Assembly (NCBI GenBank): GCA_030044455.1
Contig: JASHVU010000463.1
Span: 1-6,353 of the forward strand
Length of the DNA: 6,353 bases
Direction of reading: 5' to 3'
From: Acidobacteriaceae bacterium
GTDB taxonomy: Bacteria; Acidobacteriota; Terriglobia; Terriglobales; Acidobacteriaceae
In this document: positions 5,732 to 6,353 of the stretch, one piece after another
How the letters are laid out: each line of letters begins with the position of its first letter
Numbering within the stretch: the stretch's first letter is position 1
Position numbers and translations under genes: made by a program
The notes under the pieces: model-generated
The model's database searches: none
The model's input: only the letters and a program-made list of their open reading frames with translations
What the model was told of the DNA's origin: nothing

Positions 5732-6353
5732 TCACCACACCCGGCATGAGCTGGCCGGATACATTGGGGTTCCTTTTTTGCAGCTGAAGGCTTTGCCGAA
5801 TTCGTCGAAGTTCTGCACGCTGCCGTTCACGCGCCACCGGCCTGGAGAGTGCGGATCGGTCAGCGCAGATTGGCGCGCCGACGCGTCGGTTGAGTTCTCG
5901 CACCACACCTGCGCAAAGCCGATGAAATAGCGCTGTGCTTCGGTGAATCCGTCGATCTTTTCGTCGACGGTCTTGCCCTCTTGACTTAATACGTCTTCGA
6001 GCGCCATAAAAGCGATGCGCAGGCCGCCGTTGTCGGCGGTGTTCTCGCCCAGGGTGAGATGGCCGTTCAGGTGCTGCGCGGGGGCGTCGCCTTTTGCCGG
6101 GGCCGCCTCGAAACCGCTGTACTCATCGGCCACGCACTCGGTTCGCTCGGTAAAGGCCTTTCGATCCTCGGGTGTCTGCCACTCGTGAAGGTTGCCATTG
6201 CCGTCGTACTTTGAACCCTCATCGTCGAATCCGTGGGTCATCTCGTGCCCGATCACCACCCCGATGCCGCCAAAGTTCACGCCCGGATCGGCGTTGGGAT
6301 CGAAGAACGGAGGCTGGAGAATGCCGGCAGGAAAATTGATGTCGTTGAAGCTC
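5732..6353 (-). CDS. M13 family zinc metallopeptidase (neprilysin/PepO type), N-terminus beyond window
   Basis: The last 206 residues are present and the rest lies beyond the right edge; family members are usually about 650-700 residues. The visible part holds the whole zinc site. It opens with INFPAGILQPPFF, a hallmark just before the site. HEMTH (6233-6247) supplies two zinc-binding histidines and the catalytic glutamate. GENTADNGG supplies the third zinc ligand (Glu, 6044-6046) and the aspartate four residues later (6032-6034). DPHSPGRWRVNG supplies the histidine (5849-5851) and arginine (5831-5833) that correspond to neprilysin His711 and Arg717 and stabilise and orient the substrate. The protein ends in CRVW, the conserved M13 C-terminus, and its cysteines (ECVADEY, WCEN, SCKKG, CRVW) fit the conserved disulfides. 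It is expected to cleave oligopeptides outside the cytoplasm. The frame is intact, so activity is likely; the export signal cannot be seen. A GTG inside the frame at 6280 is not the start. Confidence 0.95.
   Translation of the reverse strand, partial: SFNDINFPAGILQPPFFDPNADPGVNFGGIGVVIGHEMTHGFDDEGSKYDGNGNLHEWQTPEDRKAFTERTECVADEYSGFEAAPAKGDAPAQHLNGHLTLGENTADNGGLRIAFMALEDVLSQEGKTVDEKIDGFTEAQRYFIGFAQVWCENSTDASARQSALTDPHSPGRWRVNGSVQNFDEFGKAFSCKKGTPMYPASSCRVW

Overview
The base composition (roughly 60% G+C by eye) and gene content suggest an Acidobacteriota chromosome, probably class Terriglobia. Those genomes typically carry many M13 zinc metallopeptidases and many secreted lactonase/YVTN-type beta-propeller lipoproteins, and both occur here. 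This assignment is an inference from gene families, not from a marker gene.

All five genes I can support lie on the minus strand, so transcription runs from right to left. At the right edge (5732-6353) is the C-terminal third of an M13 (neprilysin/PepO-type) metallopeptidase, with HExxH, ENTAD and the terminal CRVW all intact. A 359-base gap (5373-5731) follows. It holds a hairpin behind the peptidase gene and the leader of the next gene. Then come three tandem paralogous genes (3948-5372, 2498-3736, 1135-2352). Each encodes a lipoprotein with the lipobox cysteine at residue 26, followed by a seven-bladed beta-propeller of the lactonase/YVTN type. The first of the three is the most divergent and has four pairs of cysteines in its loops and strands; the other two are close to each other. 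A strong perfect hairpin at 1081-1105 ends the cluster. A 245-base gap (890-1134) with several inverted repeats then precedes the last gene (1-889). That gene encodes a secreted protein that looks like a TIM-barrel glycoside hydrolase and is cut off by the left edge.

Every product appears to be exported: three to a membrane as lipoproteins, one through a cleaved signal peptide, and the peptidase family is normally extracytoplasmic. The region therefore looks like a cell-envelope or secreted-protein neighbourhood. The window does not show whether the genes cooperate. The three propellers arose by duplication, and they share an initiation region (a GAAGGA-like Shine-Dalgarno five bases before ATG-AAG). 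Two of them also share a 12-base element, GGCTTTTACAAT, about 75-84 bases upstream of the start, which is a candidate common promoter.

I see no RNA genes, CRISPR arrays, insertion sequences or phage genes. The most notable non-coding signals are the shared 12-mer, a 16/17-base direct repeat straddling the start of the 1135-2352 gene, and the GTTCGAAC pair and inverted repeats in front of the glycoside-hydrolase-like gene.
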